NCBI RefSeq assembly: GCF_001704415.2
Contig: NC_030827.1
Coordinates: 47,992,271 to 48,056,270 of the forward strand
Source of the DNA: Capra hircus
Taxonomy: Eukaryota > Chordata > Mammalia > Artiodactyla > Bovidae
Length of the DNA: 64,000 nt
Direction: 5' to 3'
Below, in pieces: positions 1 through 11,854 of this stretch. A program made the translations under genes and the position numbers. Position 1 is the stretch's first letter; each line of letters opens with the position of its first letter. A model generated the notes under the pieces. It was given only the letters and a program-made list of their open reading frames with translations, did no database searches and was not told the origin of the DNA.

Positions 1-576
1 TATGTTTGTAATCATTCATTTCTTTCCTGTTATAAAAATATAGATTGATACCCTTCCCATGTTTATTTTTGAATATCATCTCTAACTAGAACAGAGGGAA
101 ATACATTTTACTGCCATTTTGATAGTTTAGCCAGGTGAGTTGTTTTTTTCAAATTTATTTGAAAATGATTTTGATGAGAGCAGAAATTTTAAATTTACTT
201 GTAAGCTCTGATTTCCCCTCTATGTTTCTCTAATCCATCATGAAAGAAAAATAACCCTGAATCCAGAATAAGGAACCAAGCAGAACAGATTTGAACTCAT
301 GTAAGCCTGGGAAAACTATCAGGGCCATACCTGACCCATATACAAATGACCAAAAATATGTTTTCAGTTGTTTAGATTTGGAGTTTGATTTTTATGCACT
401 ATTGCTATGAAACCAATATGGAAACAATGAATACTAGTCAAAAATCTTAAGAGACTTTCAGTGTAAGCAGACTATGTACCATAATAGTCCTACCTAGGAC
501 CTACAATCCTTTTTCTAACAGTGTTACATTTGTCCCTCACTCATTACCTCCAATGTTTAAACAAAAGCAGTTTATG
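1..576. other. AT-rich unique sequence, no gene seen
   Basis: No open frame of note and no repeat family I recognise. Base composition is AT-rich intergenic sequence. It ends where a TG/TA simple repeat begins. Confidence 0.6.
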
Positions 577-586
577 TGTGTATGTC

Positions 587-630
<44 letters not shown>

Positions 631-660
631 TATTAATGTACATATATATTTACATATATA
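577..660. repeat. TG/TA microsatellite
   Basis: A short TG tract runs into about eleven TA units, followed by degenerate ACATATAT units. It is a compound dinucleotide repeat and likely length-polymorphic. Confidence 0.85.
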
Positions 661-1317
661 GAAATTAAAGAAGAAATACACTAATTTTTTTCTTGTTTAG
701 TTCAATCAAATTGTAGAAAAAATGTTAACAAAAACATTCCTGCATTTCTCTCTTCTTATCAGTACAATCACAAAGTGAAAAATTGTGAGAGAAATTTAGG
801 AAAATTCAATTCACAACTATAGGGGAAATTTCTACATTTTTATCATAAATATAATTGTTGGCTAAGTATTGCTGTTATAGCCATAGTCTCTTAAATCCCT
901 TATTTCTAAAAGATAGTTTTAAAAATGTTCTCCTTATAAATGTATTCATCAGATAGTACTCAAATAATTACCCAAACTAGGTGCATGAATCATTAAATTA
1001 ATTAAATAAGGAGGCTGTTAGATTGGTATGGCCTGTGTAAGCAAACAAAAATCTAAACCTGTAAGTGCCTCAAGGTTTTGAAATCAAATCCTAGGTCTAT
1101 TCAATCACAGATATAGACAACTACACTGTAGGCTATAGGCAATCAATTATTTCCTACTTTGTGTCTGCCTTTTCTCTGTAATTGTTTTCCTAGAGCTCCT
1201 ATGGATAGAGTGCTCCTAACCACTTCTGGTTGAGCACTGACAAATTCTAAGAAATTTCTGCTAAATAAACCTCTAACATTTGTAATATGCTTTGGTTTAT
1301 CTTTTACAAATAATAGC
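661..1317. other. AT-rich unique sequence, no gene seen
   Basis: No supported coding frame and no recognised repeat. The following L1 fragment begins abruptly at about 1318. Confidence 0.5.
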
Positions 1318-1683
1318 ATCATTAATCATCAGGGATATATAAATCAAAATCACAATAAGCTGTCACCTCACACCTATCAAAATGTCTATCATCAAGCAAA
1401 TGTTGGCAAGGATGTGGAGAAAAGGGAGCCCTCCTACAGTTTGTTGGGATGTAAATTGATGCAGTCACTATGGAAAACAATGTGGAGATATCCAGAAAAT
1501 TGAAAATAGAACTACCATATGATCCAGCAACTTCTCTCCTGGGTACATATCCAAAGAAAAGGAAAGCAGTAATTGGAAAACATTTACACACCCCAGTGTT
1601 TATAGTGACATTATTTCCAATTGCCAAGACATGAATGTAACCTGAAAGTCCATTAGCAAAAGAATGGGTGAAACTAATGTTTA
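1318..1683 (+). mobile_element. Old L1 fragment (L1M type), end of ORF2, first piece
   Basis: The text reads like the end of ORF2 of an old mammalian L1. It has the landmarks 'cctcacacctatcaaaatg', 'gatgtggagaaaagggagcc', 'actaccatatgatccagcaa' and 'ccaaagaaaaggaaagcagt'. The frame is broken, and the antisense open frame here (1322..1702) is a shadow. The same L1 resumes at 2979 and 3633, so two BovB copies split it. An ORF2 remnant this diverged fits an element older than the ruminant BovB expansion. Confidence 0.8.
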
Positions 1684-1684
1684 T

Positions 1685-1729
<45 letters not shown>
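1684..1729. repeat. (TACA)n(TA)n simple repeat at a BovB 3' junction
   Basis: About six TACA units are followed by about ten TA units, between the interrupted L1 and the 3' end of a minus-strand BovB. A similar 'gtttgtatataaat' lies at the far side of that BovB (about 2982). The tract may therefore have grown from the target-site duplication plus the element tail. Confidence 0.75.
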
Positions 1730-1747
1730 GTAATGTTTTTATATATA

Positions 1748-2978
1748 CAGTTCAGTCACTCACTCATGTCCAACTCTTTGAGACCCCATGGAATGCAGCA
1801 AGCCAAGCTTCCATGTCCATCACTGACTACTCCCGGAGCTTGCTCAAACTCATGTCCATTGAGTCGGTTATGGCATCTGACCATCTCATCCTCTATCGTC
1901 CCCTTCTCCTGTTTTCAATCTTTACCAGCATCAGGGTCTTTTCCAATGAATTAGTGCTTTGCATCAAGTGGCCAAAATATTGGGGTTTCAGCTTCAGCAT
2001 CAGTCCTTCCAATGAATATTCAAGACTGATTTCCTTTAGGATTGACTGATTGGATCATCATGTAGTCTGGGATTCTCAAAAGTCTTCTCCAACACCACAG
2101 TTCAAAGGCATCAATTTTTCAGCACTCAGCTTTCTTTATAATCCAACACTCACATCCATACTTAACTACTGGAGAAAAACATAGTTTGACTAGATGGATC
2201 TTTGTCAATAAATAGTGTCTCTGCTTTTTAATACACTGTCTAGGTTGGTCATAGGTTTTCTTCCAAGAAGCAAGCATCTTTTAATTTTGTGGCTGCAGTC
2301 ACCATCTGCAGTGATTTTGAAGCCCAAGGAAATAAAAACTGGCACTGTTTCCATTGTTTCCCCATCTATATCGTGAAGTGATGGGACTAGATGCCATGAT
2401 CTTAGATTTCTGAATGTTGAGTTTTAAGCCAGCTTTTTCACTCTCCTCTTGTACTTCAAGAGGCTCTTTAGTTCCTCTTCACTTTCTATCATAAGGGTGG
2501 TGTCATCTGTGTATTTGAGGTTGTTGATATTTCTCCTGGCAATCTTGATTCCAGCTTGTGCTTCGTCCAGCCCAGCATTTTGTATAATGTACTCTGCACA
2601 TAAGATAATTGAGCAAAGTGACAGTATACAGCCTTGACATGCTCCTTTCCCAATCTGGAACCAGTCCATTTTTCCTGGTCCACTTCTAACTGTTGCTTCT
2701 TGACCTGCATACGGATTTCTCAGGAGGCAGATAAAGTGGTCTGGTATTCCCATCTCTAAGAATTTTCCACAGTTTGTTTTGATCCACACAGTCAAATGCT
2801 TTGGAATAGTCAATAAAGCAGAAGAAGATGTTTTTCTGGGACTCCCCTGCGTTTTCTATGATCCAATGGATGTTGGCTATTTGATTTCTGATTCCTCTGC
2901 CTTTTCTAAATCCAGCTTTAACATCTGGAAATTCTCAATTCAAGTATTGTTGAAGCCTCACTTGGAGAATTTTGAGCT
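1748..2978 (-). mobile_element. BovB LINE, 5'-truncated, RT domain to 3' end
   Basis: Read on the minus strand, this covers the BovB reverse transcriptase from the ILQARLQQ region to the 3' end. The 3' end is marked on the plus strand by 'cagttcagtcactca'. Minus-strand frames such as 2424..2813 show the finger/palm landmarks ('NPYAGQEATVR', 'GCILS') and the catalytic box as YTDD instead of YADD. Frameshifts and stops break the frame. It sits inside the old L1, which gives relative age: L1 first, then BovB. Confidence 0.9.
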
Positions 2979-3083
2979 TTAGTTTGTATATAAATAATAC
3001 TAAACCATGAAAAGAATGAAAGTACAACACAAGTACACCTGGAAAGTATTATGGTTAATAAAATAAGTCAGAGAGATAAGACC
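2979..3083 (+). mobile_element. Old L1 fragment, second piece
   Basis: It contains the L1 landmark 'aaaataagtcagagagata' and the lead-in 'ccatgaaaagaatgaaa', which in L1M consensus follow directly after the segment ending at 1683. It lies between two BovB insertions. Confidence 0.75.
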
Positions 3084-3632
3084 ATGAAATTAAACTGTGT
3101 TTTCTCCTTGGTAGTAAAGCTATGACAAACCTAGAAAGGGTATTAAAAAGTAGAGACCTCAGTTCGTTGACAAATCCCCGTATAGTAAAAACGGTTTTTT
3201 TCCAGTAGTCTTGTATAGATGTGAGAGTCAGACCATAAAGACGGCTGAGCACTGAAGAATCGATGCTTTTGAACTGTGGTGCTGGAGAAGACTCTTGAGA
3301 GTCCCTTGGGCTGCTAGGAGATCAAACCAATCAATCCTAAAGGAAATCAACCCTAAACATTCACTGAAAGAACTGATGCTGAAGCTGAAGCTCCAATATT
3401 TGGCCACCTGATGTGAAGAACTGACTCGTTGGAAAAGATCCTGATGCTGGGAAAGATTGAAGGCAGGAGGAGAAGAAAGCAACAAAGGATGAGATGGTTG
3501 GATGGCATCACCTAGTTAATGGACATGAGTTTGAGCAAGCTCAGGAAGTCGATGAAGTGCAGGAAAGCCTGGTGTGCTACAGGTCATGTGGTCACAAAGA
3601 GTTGTGCACTGCTCAGTGAGTGAACAACAAAA
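3084..3632 (+). mobile_element. BovB LINE 3' end, about 550 bp
   Basis: It starts at 'catgaaattaaac' (the HEIKR region of RT) and runs through 'cttttgaactgtggtgctgg' and 'gagatggttggatggcatca' to a worn 3' end near 'cagtgagtgaacaac'. It is strongly diverged and has many stops. It is the second insertion into the same L1 and lies in the opposite orientation to the 1748-2978 copy. Confidence 0.88.
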
Positions 3633-3962
3633 ATGAATATACGGAATCTTTAAAAATGAAGGAATGCATGTAACAAAACAGAAACAAATTCACAGATATA
3701 TAAAGCATATTAGTGCTTATCTGAGAGGAGAGTGATGGGGAGAGGAGTAAGATTGGGAGGGATGAGTTTAAGAGCTACCAAGTGCTATATATAAAAGAAA
3801 TAAGGATCTATAATCCCTGTGTATACAGAGAATGTAGAGACCATCTTATAATAACTTTAAATGGATTATAATCTGTAAAAATATTAAATCACTGTTACAC
3901 ACCTGAAACTAATACAATATGGTTAATTAACTGTACTTTAAAAAAAGTAAATAATAAATAAA
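3633..3962 (+). mobile_element. Old L1 fragment, third piece (3' UTR end)
   Basis: The text matches the 3' end typical of L1MA/L1MB-type elements. Landmarks are 'cttataataactttaaatgg', 'cacacctgaaactaatac' and an A-rich tail with 'aaataataaataaaag'. It completes the L1 begun at 1318. Confidence 0.8.
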
Positions 3963-4276
3963 AGAAGCAAACGACTCTCACAACCATGACTACTAATTTT
4001 CCGTCTTTATTATTTTTTTAACTCATCTTTTCCTCTCCCCAAAAGACTACTAACAGAAATTCTATTATCTCTTTCTTAAAATACTGATATTCTTCAAATT
4101 TGGCTTCTCTTCATGAGTATTGTTACACACTTTAACAATATTAAAAATAAATAAAAAAATAAGAATATTGATAATAGTAAATGCAATAATAATAATATCA
4201 ATTTTTGCTATGTAAATAGCTAATTCATCTATAGAACTTAGATGTTAATCATTATGCTAAATACTCTATATTCTAT
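3963..4276. other. AT-rich unique sequence
   Basis: No coding frame. Contains scattered AAT/ATA-rich stretches near 4140-4200. No recognised element. Confidence 0.5.
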
Positions 4277-7200
4277 CAGTCAGTTCAGTCACTCAGTAGT
4301 GTCTAACTATTTGCAACCCCATAGAATGCAGCAGGCCATTCTTCCCAGTCCACGACCAATTCCCGGAGCTTGCTCAAACTCATGTCCATCAAGTCGGTGA
4401 TGCCATCCAACCATCTCATCCTGTCATACACTTCTGTTCCTCCAATCTTTCTCTGCATCAGGGTCTTTTCTAGTGAATCAGCTATTTGCACCAAGTGGAC
4501 AAAGTATTGAGGTTTCAGCTTCAGCATCAGCCCTTCCAAAGGATATTCAGGACTGATTTCCCTTAGGATGGACTGGTTGGATCTCCTTGAAGTCCAAGGG
4601 ACTCTCAAGAGTCCTCCAATACCACAGTTCAAAAGCATCAATTCTTCAGTGCTCAGCTTTCTTTATAGTCCTACTCTCACATCAATACATCACTACTGGG
4701 AAAACCATAGCCTTGATTAAATTGACCTTTGTGGACCAAGTAATGTCTCTACTTTTTAATATGCTGTCTCGGTTGGTCATAGCTTTTCTTCCAAGGAGCA
4801 AGTGTCTTTTAATATCATTGCTGAAGTCACTATCTGCAGCGAATTTTGAGTCCAAGAAAATAAAGTCTGTCACTGTTTCCACTGTTTCTTTATCTATTTA
4901 CCATGAAGTGATGGGACTGGATACCATGATCTTAGTTTTCTGAATGTTGAGCTTTAAGCCAACTTTTTCACTCTGCACTTTCACTTTCATCAAGAGGCTG
5001 TTTAGTTCCCATTCACTTTCTATCATAAGGGTGGTGTCATCTGCCTATCTGAGGTTATTGATATTTTTCCAGGCAATCTTGATTCCAGCTTGTGCTTCAT
5101 CCAGCCTGGCATTTCACATGATGTACTCTTATTTAACTCTGTAAGTTAAATAAGGGGATTGACAATATACAGCCTTTATGTGCTCCTTTTTCCAGTTGGG
5201 AACCAACCAGTTGTTCCATTCCAGTTCTAACTGTTGCTTCTTGAATTGTATACAGATTTCTCATTAGGCAAATAAGGTGGTCTGGTATTCCCATATCTTG
5301 AAGAATTTTCAACTTTTTTTTTTTCTTTCTTTCTTTCTTTTTTTTTTTTCTTTTTCTTTTTTTTTTTCTTTTTTTTTTTTTTTTTTGTGATCCACACAGT
5401 CAAAGCCTTTGGTGTAGTCAATAAAGCAGAAATAGATGTTTTTTGGAACTCTCTTGCTTTTTTGATGATACAACAGATGTTGACAATTTGATCTCTGGTT
5501 CCTCTGCCTTTTCTAAATCCAGATTGAACATTTGGAAGTCCAGGGCTCATACTATTGAAGCCTGGCTTGGAGAATTTTGAGCATTGCTTTGCTAGCATGT
5601 GAGATGAGTGCAATTGTGCAGTAGTTTGAACATTCCTTCTAATTGTCTTTCTTTGGGATTGGAATGAAAACTGACCTTTTCCAGTCCTGTGGCCACTGCT
5701 GAGTTTTCCAAATTTGCTGGCATATTGAGTGCAGCAGTTTCACAGCGTCATCCTTCAGAATTTGAAATAGCTCAACTGGAATTCCCTCACCTCCACTAGC
5801 TTTGTTTGTAGTGATGCTTCCTAAGGCCCACTTGACTTCACATTCCAGGATGTCTTGCTCTAGGTGAATGATCACACCTTCATGATTATCTGGGTCATGA
5901 AGATCTGTTTTGCATAGGTATTCCATGTATTGTTGCCATCTCTTCTTGATATCTTCTGCTTTTGTTAGGTCCATTCCATTTCTGTCCTTTATTGTGCCCA
6001 TCTTTGCATGAAATATTCCCTTTCTTGAAGAGATCTCTAGTCTTCCCCTTTCTATTCTTCCCTTTATTTCTTTGCTCTGATCACTGAGGAATCTTAACTC
6101 TTATCTCTCCTTGCTATTCTTTGGAACTCTGCATTCAGATGGATGTCTTTCCTCTGCCCCTTTGTCTTTAGCTTCTCTTCTTTTTTCAGCTAATTGTAAG
6201 GCCTCTTCAGACAACCATTTTGGATTTTTTCATTTCTTTTTCTTGGAGATAGTCTCAATCACTGCCTCCTGTACAATGTCATGAACCTTCATCCATAATT
6301 TATCAGGCACTCTATCTATCACGTCTAATCCCTTGAATCTATTTCTCCCTTCCATTGTATAATCCTAAGAGATTTGATTTAGGTCATTCCAGAATGGTCT
6401 AGTGGTTTTCCCTACTTTCTTCAATTTAAGTCTGAATTTTGCAATAATGAGTTCATGATCTGCCCCACAAATCAGCTCCCAGTCTTGTTTTTGCTGACTG
6501 TATAGATCTTCTTCATCTTTGGCTCCAAACAGTATAATCAATCTGATTTCAGTATGATCATCTGGTGTTGTCCATGAGTAGAGTTTTTTCTTTTGTTGTT
6601 GGAAGTGGATTTTGGCTATGACCAATGTGTTCTCTTGGCAAAACTCTTTAGCCTTTGCCCTTCTTCATTCTGTACTCCAAGGCCCAATTTGCCTTTTACT
6701 CCAGATAACTATTGCCTTCCTACTTTTGCATTCCAGTCCCCTATGATGAAAAGGACATCTTTTTTGGGTGTTCTAGAAGGTTTTGTAGGTCTTTATAGAA
6801 TCTTTCAGCTTCTTTTGCATTACTTATGGGGCATAGACTTGAATTACTGTGATACTGAATGGTTTGCATTGGAAACGAACAGAGATCATTCTATTGTTTT
6901 CCAGATTGCATCCAAGTACTGCATTTCGGGCTGTTTTGTTGACAATGAGGGCTACTCCATTTCGTCTAAGGATTTTTGCCCTCAATAGTAGATATAATGT
7001 TTATCTGAATTAAATTTGCCCATTCTGGGCAATTTTAGTTCACTGATTCCTAAAATGTTGATGCTCACTCTTGCCATTTCCTGTTTGACCACTTCCAATT
7101 TAACTTGATTCATGGACCTAAAATTCCAAGTTCCTACACAATATTGTTCTTTATAGCATTGGACTTTACCTCCATCAGTTGTCCCATTTACAACTGGGTG

Positions 7201-7453
7201 TTGTTTTGGCATTGGCTCTGTCTCTTCATCCTTTCTGAAGTTATCTCTTGACTCTTCTCCTGTAGCAGTTTGGACACCTACCAACCTGGGGAGTTCATCT
7301 TTCAGTGTTCTATATTTTTGCCTTTTCATACTGTCCATGGGGTTCTCAAGGCAAGAATACTAAAGTGGTTCACCATTACCTTCTCCAGTGGACCACATTT
7401 TATCAGAATTCTCCACCATGACCCATCCATTTTGGGTGGCCCTACATGGCATG
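4277..7453 (-). mobile_element. BovB LINE, near full length, outermost element of a nest
   Basis: On the minus strand this runs from the BovB 5' region (around 7338-7453, encoding PRLVGVQTATGEE-like text) through endonuclease and RT to the 3' end at 4277. Identifiable pieces are the endonuclease start (minus 6982..7338, 'CVGTWNFRSMNQ', 'NILGISEL'), the endonuclease end (minus 6365..6625, with the usual SDHEL box as ADHEL), the linker/RT start (minus 5639..6001, 'KDRNGMDLTKAEDIKKRW') and the fingers (minus 5227..5613). The catalytic tyrosine codon of YADD reads as a stop (about 5045). A plus-strand BovB inserted near its 5' end. Its last few bases reappear at 10448-10462, flanked by the shared TSD acatggcatg (7444-7453 and 10438-10447). 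Confidence 0.93.
5312..5387. repeat. Poly(T)/TTTC tract inside BovB
   Basis: A 75-bp T-rich tract with TTTC units interrupts the BovB RT between 'gaagaattttcaac' and 'gtgatccacacagtc'. On the element's coding strand it is A-rich and would read as a lysine run, so the lysine-rich open frame here is an artefact. It may be microsatellite growth or a minus-strand poly(A) insertion. I see no clear TSD. Confidence 0.8.
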
Positions 7454-10437
7454 TAGTACTAGAGTGTAGTACTTGGATGCAATCTGAAAAATGACAGAGT
7501 GATCTCTGTTCATTTCCAAGGCAAACCATTCAATATCATGGTGATCAAAGTCTATGCCCTGACCAGTAATGCTGAAGAAGCTAAAGTTGACGGTTCTATG
7601 AAGACCTACAAGACCTTTTAGAGCTAACACTCGAAAAAGATGTCTTTTTCATTATAGGGGACTGGAATGCAAAATTGTAATTCAAGAAACACATGGAGAA
7701 ACAGGCAAATTTGGCCTTGGAGTAGAGAATAAAATGGGGCAATGGCTAATAATTTTCCCAATAAAATATATTGGTTATAGTAAATACGCTCTTCAAGCAA
7801 CACAAGAGAAGACTCTACACATGGACCATCCCCAAGAATAAGAAATGCAAAAAACCAAAATGGCTGTCTGAAGAGGCCTTACAAATAGCTATGAAAAGAA
7901 GAGAAGTGAAAAGAAAGGAGAAAAGGAATGATATATCCCTTTGAATGTAGAGTTCTAAAGAATAGCAAAGAGAGATAAGAAAGACTTCCCCAATGATCAG
8001 TGCAAAGAAATAGAGGAAAACAAAAGAATGGGAAAGACTAGAAATCTTCAGAAAAATTAGAGATACCAAGGGAACATTTCATGCAAAGATGGGTTCAATG
8101 AAGAACAGAAATGGTATTGACCTAACAGAAGCAGAAGATATTAAGAGGTGGCAAGAGTACACAGAAGAAGTCTACAAAAAAGATATTCAAGACCCAGATA
8201 ATCATGATAGTGTGATCACTAACCTAGAGTAAGACAACCTGGAATGTGAAGTCAAATGGGCCTCAGGAAGCATCTCTACAAACAAAACTAGTGGAGGTGA
8301 TGGAATTGCAGTAGGGTTATTTCAAATCATGAAAGATGATGCTGTGAAAGTGCTGCCCTCAATATGCCAGCAAATCTGTAAAACTCAGCAGAGGCCACAG
8401 GACTGGGAAAGGTCAGTTGTCATTCCATTCCCCAAAAAGACAATACTAAAGAATGCTCAAACTATCGCACAATTGCACTCAGCTCACACTCTAGCAAAAT
8501 AATGCTCAAAATTCTCTAAGCCAGGCTTCAGCAGTACATGAATCATGAACTTCCAGATGTTCAAACTGATTTTAGAAAAGGAAGATGAACCAGAGGTCAA
8601 ATTGCCAAGACCCACTGGATCATCAAAAATGCAACAAATTCCCAGAAACTCATCTATTTCTGCTTTATTGACTATGCCAAAACCTTTGATTGTGTGGATC
8701 CCCATAAACTGTTAGAAATTCTGAAAGAGATGGGAATACCAGACCACCTGACCTGCATTTTGAGAAATCTGTTTGCAGCTCAGGAAGTGACAGTTAGAAC
8801 TGGTCAGGGAACAACAGACTGGTTCCAAATAGGAAAAGGAGTACGTCATGGCTGTATATTGTCACCCTGCTTATTCAACTTATATGCAGAATACATCATG
8901 AGAAACGTTGGGCTGGATGAAGCACAAGCTGGAATCACACTGTTGGGAGAAATACCAATAACCTCAGATATGCAGATGACACCATCATTATGGCAAAATA
9001 TGAAGAAAAACTAAAGAGCCTCTTGATGAAGGTGAAGGAGCAGAGTTAAACAGTTGGCTTAAAGCTAACATTCATAAAACTAAAATCATGGTATCCAGCT
9101 CCATCTCTTCATGGCAAATAGATAGTTAAACAGTGGAAACAGTGGCTGACCATTTTTGGGGGGCTTCAAAATCACTGCAGATGATGACTGCAGCATGAAG
9201 TTAAAAGATGCTTACTCCTTAGAAGGAAAGTTATGACCAACCTAGACAGCATATTAAAACGCAGAGACATTACTTTGCCAATAAAGGTCCATCTAGTCAA
9301 GGTTATAGTTTTTCCAGTGGTCATGTATAGATACGAGAGTTGGACTACAAAAACAGCTGAGCACTGAGGAATTGATGCTTTTGAACTGTGTTGTTGCAGA
9401 AGAGTCTTGAGAGTCACTTGGACTGCAAGAAGATTGAACCAGTCCATCGTAAAGGAAATCAGTCTTGGGTGATCATTGGAAGGGCTTATGTTGAAGCTGA
9501 AACTCCAGTACTTTGGCCATCTGATGTGAAGAGCTGACTAATTTGAAAAGACCTTGATGCTAGGACAGATTGAGGGCTGGAGAAGGGGACAACAGAGGAT
9601 GAGATGGTTGGATGTCATCACTGACTCAATGAACATGAGTTTGGGTAAACTCTGGGAGTTGTTGATAAACAGGGATGCCTGGCATATTTCCACATTCAGA
9701 AAACGAAGATCATGGCATCCGGTCCCATCACTTCATGGGAAATAGATGGGGAAAAAGTGGAAACAGTGTCAGACTTTATTTTTTGGACTCTAAAATCACT
9801 GCAGATGGTGATTGCAGCCATGAAATTAAAAGACGCTTACTTCTTGGAAGAAAAGTTATGACCAACCTAGATAGTATATTCAAAAGCAGAAACATTACTT
9901 TGTCGACTAAGGTCCATCTAGTTAAGGTTATGGTTTTTCCTGTGGTCACATATGGATGTGAGATTTGGACTGTGAAGAAGGCTGAGTGCTGAAGAATTGA
10001 TCCTTTTGAACTGTGGTGTTGGAGAAGACTCTTGAGAGTCCCTTGGACTGCATGGAGATCCAACCAGTCCATTCTGAAGGAGATCAACCCTGGGATTTCT
10101 TTGGAAGGAATGATGCTAAAGCTGAAACTCCAGTACTTTGGCCACCTCATGTGAAGAGTTGACTCATTGGGAAAGACTCTGATACTGGGAGGGATTGGGG
10201 GCAGGAATAGAAGGGGACAATAGAGGATGAGATGGCTGGATGGCATCACAGACTCGATGGATGTGAGTCTGAGTGAACTCCGGAGGATGGTGATGAACAG
10301 GGAGGCCTGGCGTTCTGCGATTCATGGGGTCACAAGGAGTCGGACACGACTGAGCGACTGAACTGAACTGAACTGAACTGAACTGGCATATTTCAGTCCA
10401 TGGGGTTGCAAAGAATCGGGCATGACTGAGCGACTGA
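7454..10437 (+). mobile_element. BovB LINE, 5'-truncated in endonuclease, middle element of a nest
   Basis: It begins with a short extra stretch, then matches BovB endonuclease at 'tagtacttggatgcaatctg' (about 7464). It runs through RT (plus 8694..9014, 'YAAQ'-like fingers, 'GVRHGCILSPCLFNLYAEYI', catalytic codons reading YADD near 8970) to a 3' end at 10437 ('gactgagcgactgaaca'). It is flanked by a 10-bp TSD, acatggcatg. It is interrupted at 9690 by a younger BovB (9691-10382), so its own last 43 bp lie at 10395-10437. Frameshifts and stops make it non-coding. Confidence 0.93.
9691..10382 (+). mobile_element. BovB LINE 3' fragment, innermost and youngest of a nest
   Basis: It starts in the RT at 'acattcagaaaacgaagatc' and ends in an (ACTGA)n-type tail at 10355-10382. 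A perfect 12-bp TSD, ctggcatatttc, lies at 9679-9690 and 10383-10394. Removing the insert restores the host BovB 3' end across the junction. It is closer to the BovB text shared by the young copies in this window than its host is, consistent with a recent insertion. Confidence 0.95.
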
Positions 10438-10447
10438 ACATGGCATG

Positions 10448-10462
10448 GCTCAATTTAATACA
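10448..10462 (-). mobile_element. Residual 5' tip of the outer BovB
   Basis: After the second copy of the TSD the text 'gctcaattta' resembles the next BovB 5' bases (gcttagttt...) on the minus strand, then diverges. It is too short to stand alone. The call rests on the TSD pairing with 7444-7453. Confidence 0.45.
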
Positions 10463-10655
10463 TATGACAATTTTATGTTAAAGTTATGAAATTGAGATAT
10501 TTAGATTCCAACTTAGTTACCCAGGTACGTATGAGTAAACTGCAGTAGAGGTGGTATTTATGTAGAAACAATCTGGTTTCAAAACCCAAATTAATTTAAT
10601 CACCATCTATGCTATATTTTGTCTCTGTATCTGCAAAATGGAATAGATTATTGTC

Positions 10656-10868
10656 TTTCCAGGTGGCATAATGGTAAAGAATCTGCCTGCCAAATCAGGA
10701 GGTGCAGTAGACTTGGATTTGATCCCTGGGTCAGGAAAATCCCTTGGTGTGGGAAATGGCAATGCAGTCCACTATTCTTGTCTGGAAAATTCCATGAGCA
10801 AAGAAGACTGGTGGGCTACAGTCTGTGGGGTCACAAAAAGTACAACATGACTGAGAGCACACACACAA
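10656..10868 (+). mobile_element. Bov-tA SINE
   Basis: A tRNA-derived head ('ggcataatggtaaagaatc', 'gatttgatccctgggtcag') is followed by the BovB-derived body ('gggaaatggcaatgcagtcc', 'attcttgtctgg', 'catgactgag'). The A- and B-box-like pol III motifs are recognisable but mutated. The family uses BovB machinery to move. The open frame across it (10619..10927) has no meaning as protein. Confidence 0.88.
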
Positions 10869-11446
10869 ATATGATTATATCACTTCTCTACTTGAACATC
10901 TTCTGTGAAGTTCTTAGTCCCTCTTGAAATAATATTGTGTTAATCTTTATATTGTGACATAGAAGGTAATCTATGATTTATTCTACTCCTCTATCTTCAG
11001 CTTCATTTCACATACTTCCTAGCATTAGTTTTATCATTCAACAAGAACAAACTTTTTAAAACATGTTATTTCTTACTTTCCACATTCTTTTTTGAGATTT
11101 TTATGTCTTTCTACTTTTAAAGCCCCTGGTTTTTCTTTAGAATTTAGTCTTAAACTGAATCAAGTTTTGAGATGTTCTGAATCAGTGAGCCAAACTGAGA
11201 TAATAAACCCTCTTCCAAACTCCCATGAGCCTTTGTGATATACAGATATCCTGTGGATACTTGCTCTTCCCTATATCTTACACATTAAGATTTGAGCTGT
11301 TTTGAGTGAGAGATTTTAACTTCATCTTTGTCCCCCAGGCCCTTAGAAACATAAATTATAAATTATTCTGATAGTATTGTGGCAGTGAAAGAAACATGAA
11401 ACACGGCATAAGTGTAAACTATTATGATGATTAAATATCTTAGTGT

Positions 11447-11447
<1 letters not shown>
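10869..11447. other. Unique sequence, no gene seen
   Basis: AT-rich, no recognised repeat, no convincing coding frame. Confidence 0.5.

Positions 11448-11475
<28 letters not shown>
11448..11475. repeat. (TA)n microsatellite
   Basis: About thirteen TA units with a slightly degenerate 3' side. It lies 125 bp before the inverted repeat. Confidence 0.85.
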
Positions 11476-11479
<4 letters not shown>

Positions 11480-11598
11480 CACATATATTACTTAACTGAG
11501 TGAACTTTTAGTGCCATGTATTCTGGTGAGGTCAGAGGGAGAATGGGATATAGCTATAGATAACAGTGAGGTCATCAATTTTACAAAAGCTTCACCTA

Positions 11599-11854
11599 CT
11601 CTTAAAGATGCTTTGATTAGGATAATACAATAAAGCCAATATAAAAAAAGTAAAGTATTGCTTTTTAAAGAGAAGAGATGGGAAAAATAAAAAGGATTCA
11701 AACATAAAGTGATATAAAGTGATATATAAATATATATATATATATATATGTTTGAATCCTTTTTATTCCTCCCATCTCTTCTCTTTAAAAAGCAATACTT
11801 TACTTTTTTTCTATTGGTTTTATTATATTATCCTAATCAAAGCATCTTTAAGAG
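11599..11854. repeat. Inverted repeat (104-bp arms) at the 5' end of a BovB
   Basis: The left arm 11601-11704 and right arm 11749-11852 are reverse complements with about 5 mismatches in 104 bp. Two further bases extend each outer side. The 44-bp centre holds AGTGATATA units and a TA tract. The right arm touches the first base of the BovB at 11853. The bases after the BovB 3' end (15106 on, 'tatatatatatagtgata') resemble the centre of the hairpin. This suggests that the TSD lies in the loop and the right arm is a copied, inverted piece of the upstream flank. Confidence 0.95.

Noticed and set aside
1322..1702. 126-residue minus-strand open frame
   Set aside because: It is the antisense shadow of a plus-strand L1 ORF2 end and has no protein family of its own.
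5227..5613. Lysine-rich frame that looks like a nuclear-localisation or disordered protein
   Set aside because: The lysine run is a translated T-rich/TTTC tract within a decayed BovB.
10355..10382. ACTGA tandem repeat as an independent satellite
   Set aside because: It is the normal tail of a BovB 3' end and is seen in shorter form at other copies.
4277..10437. Twin-priming (single LINE with inverted 5' part) as explanation for head-to-head BovB
   Set aside because: Both copies cover largely the same consensus span, and a separate TSD surrounds the plus-strand copy. They are two insertions.
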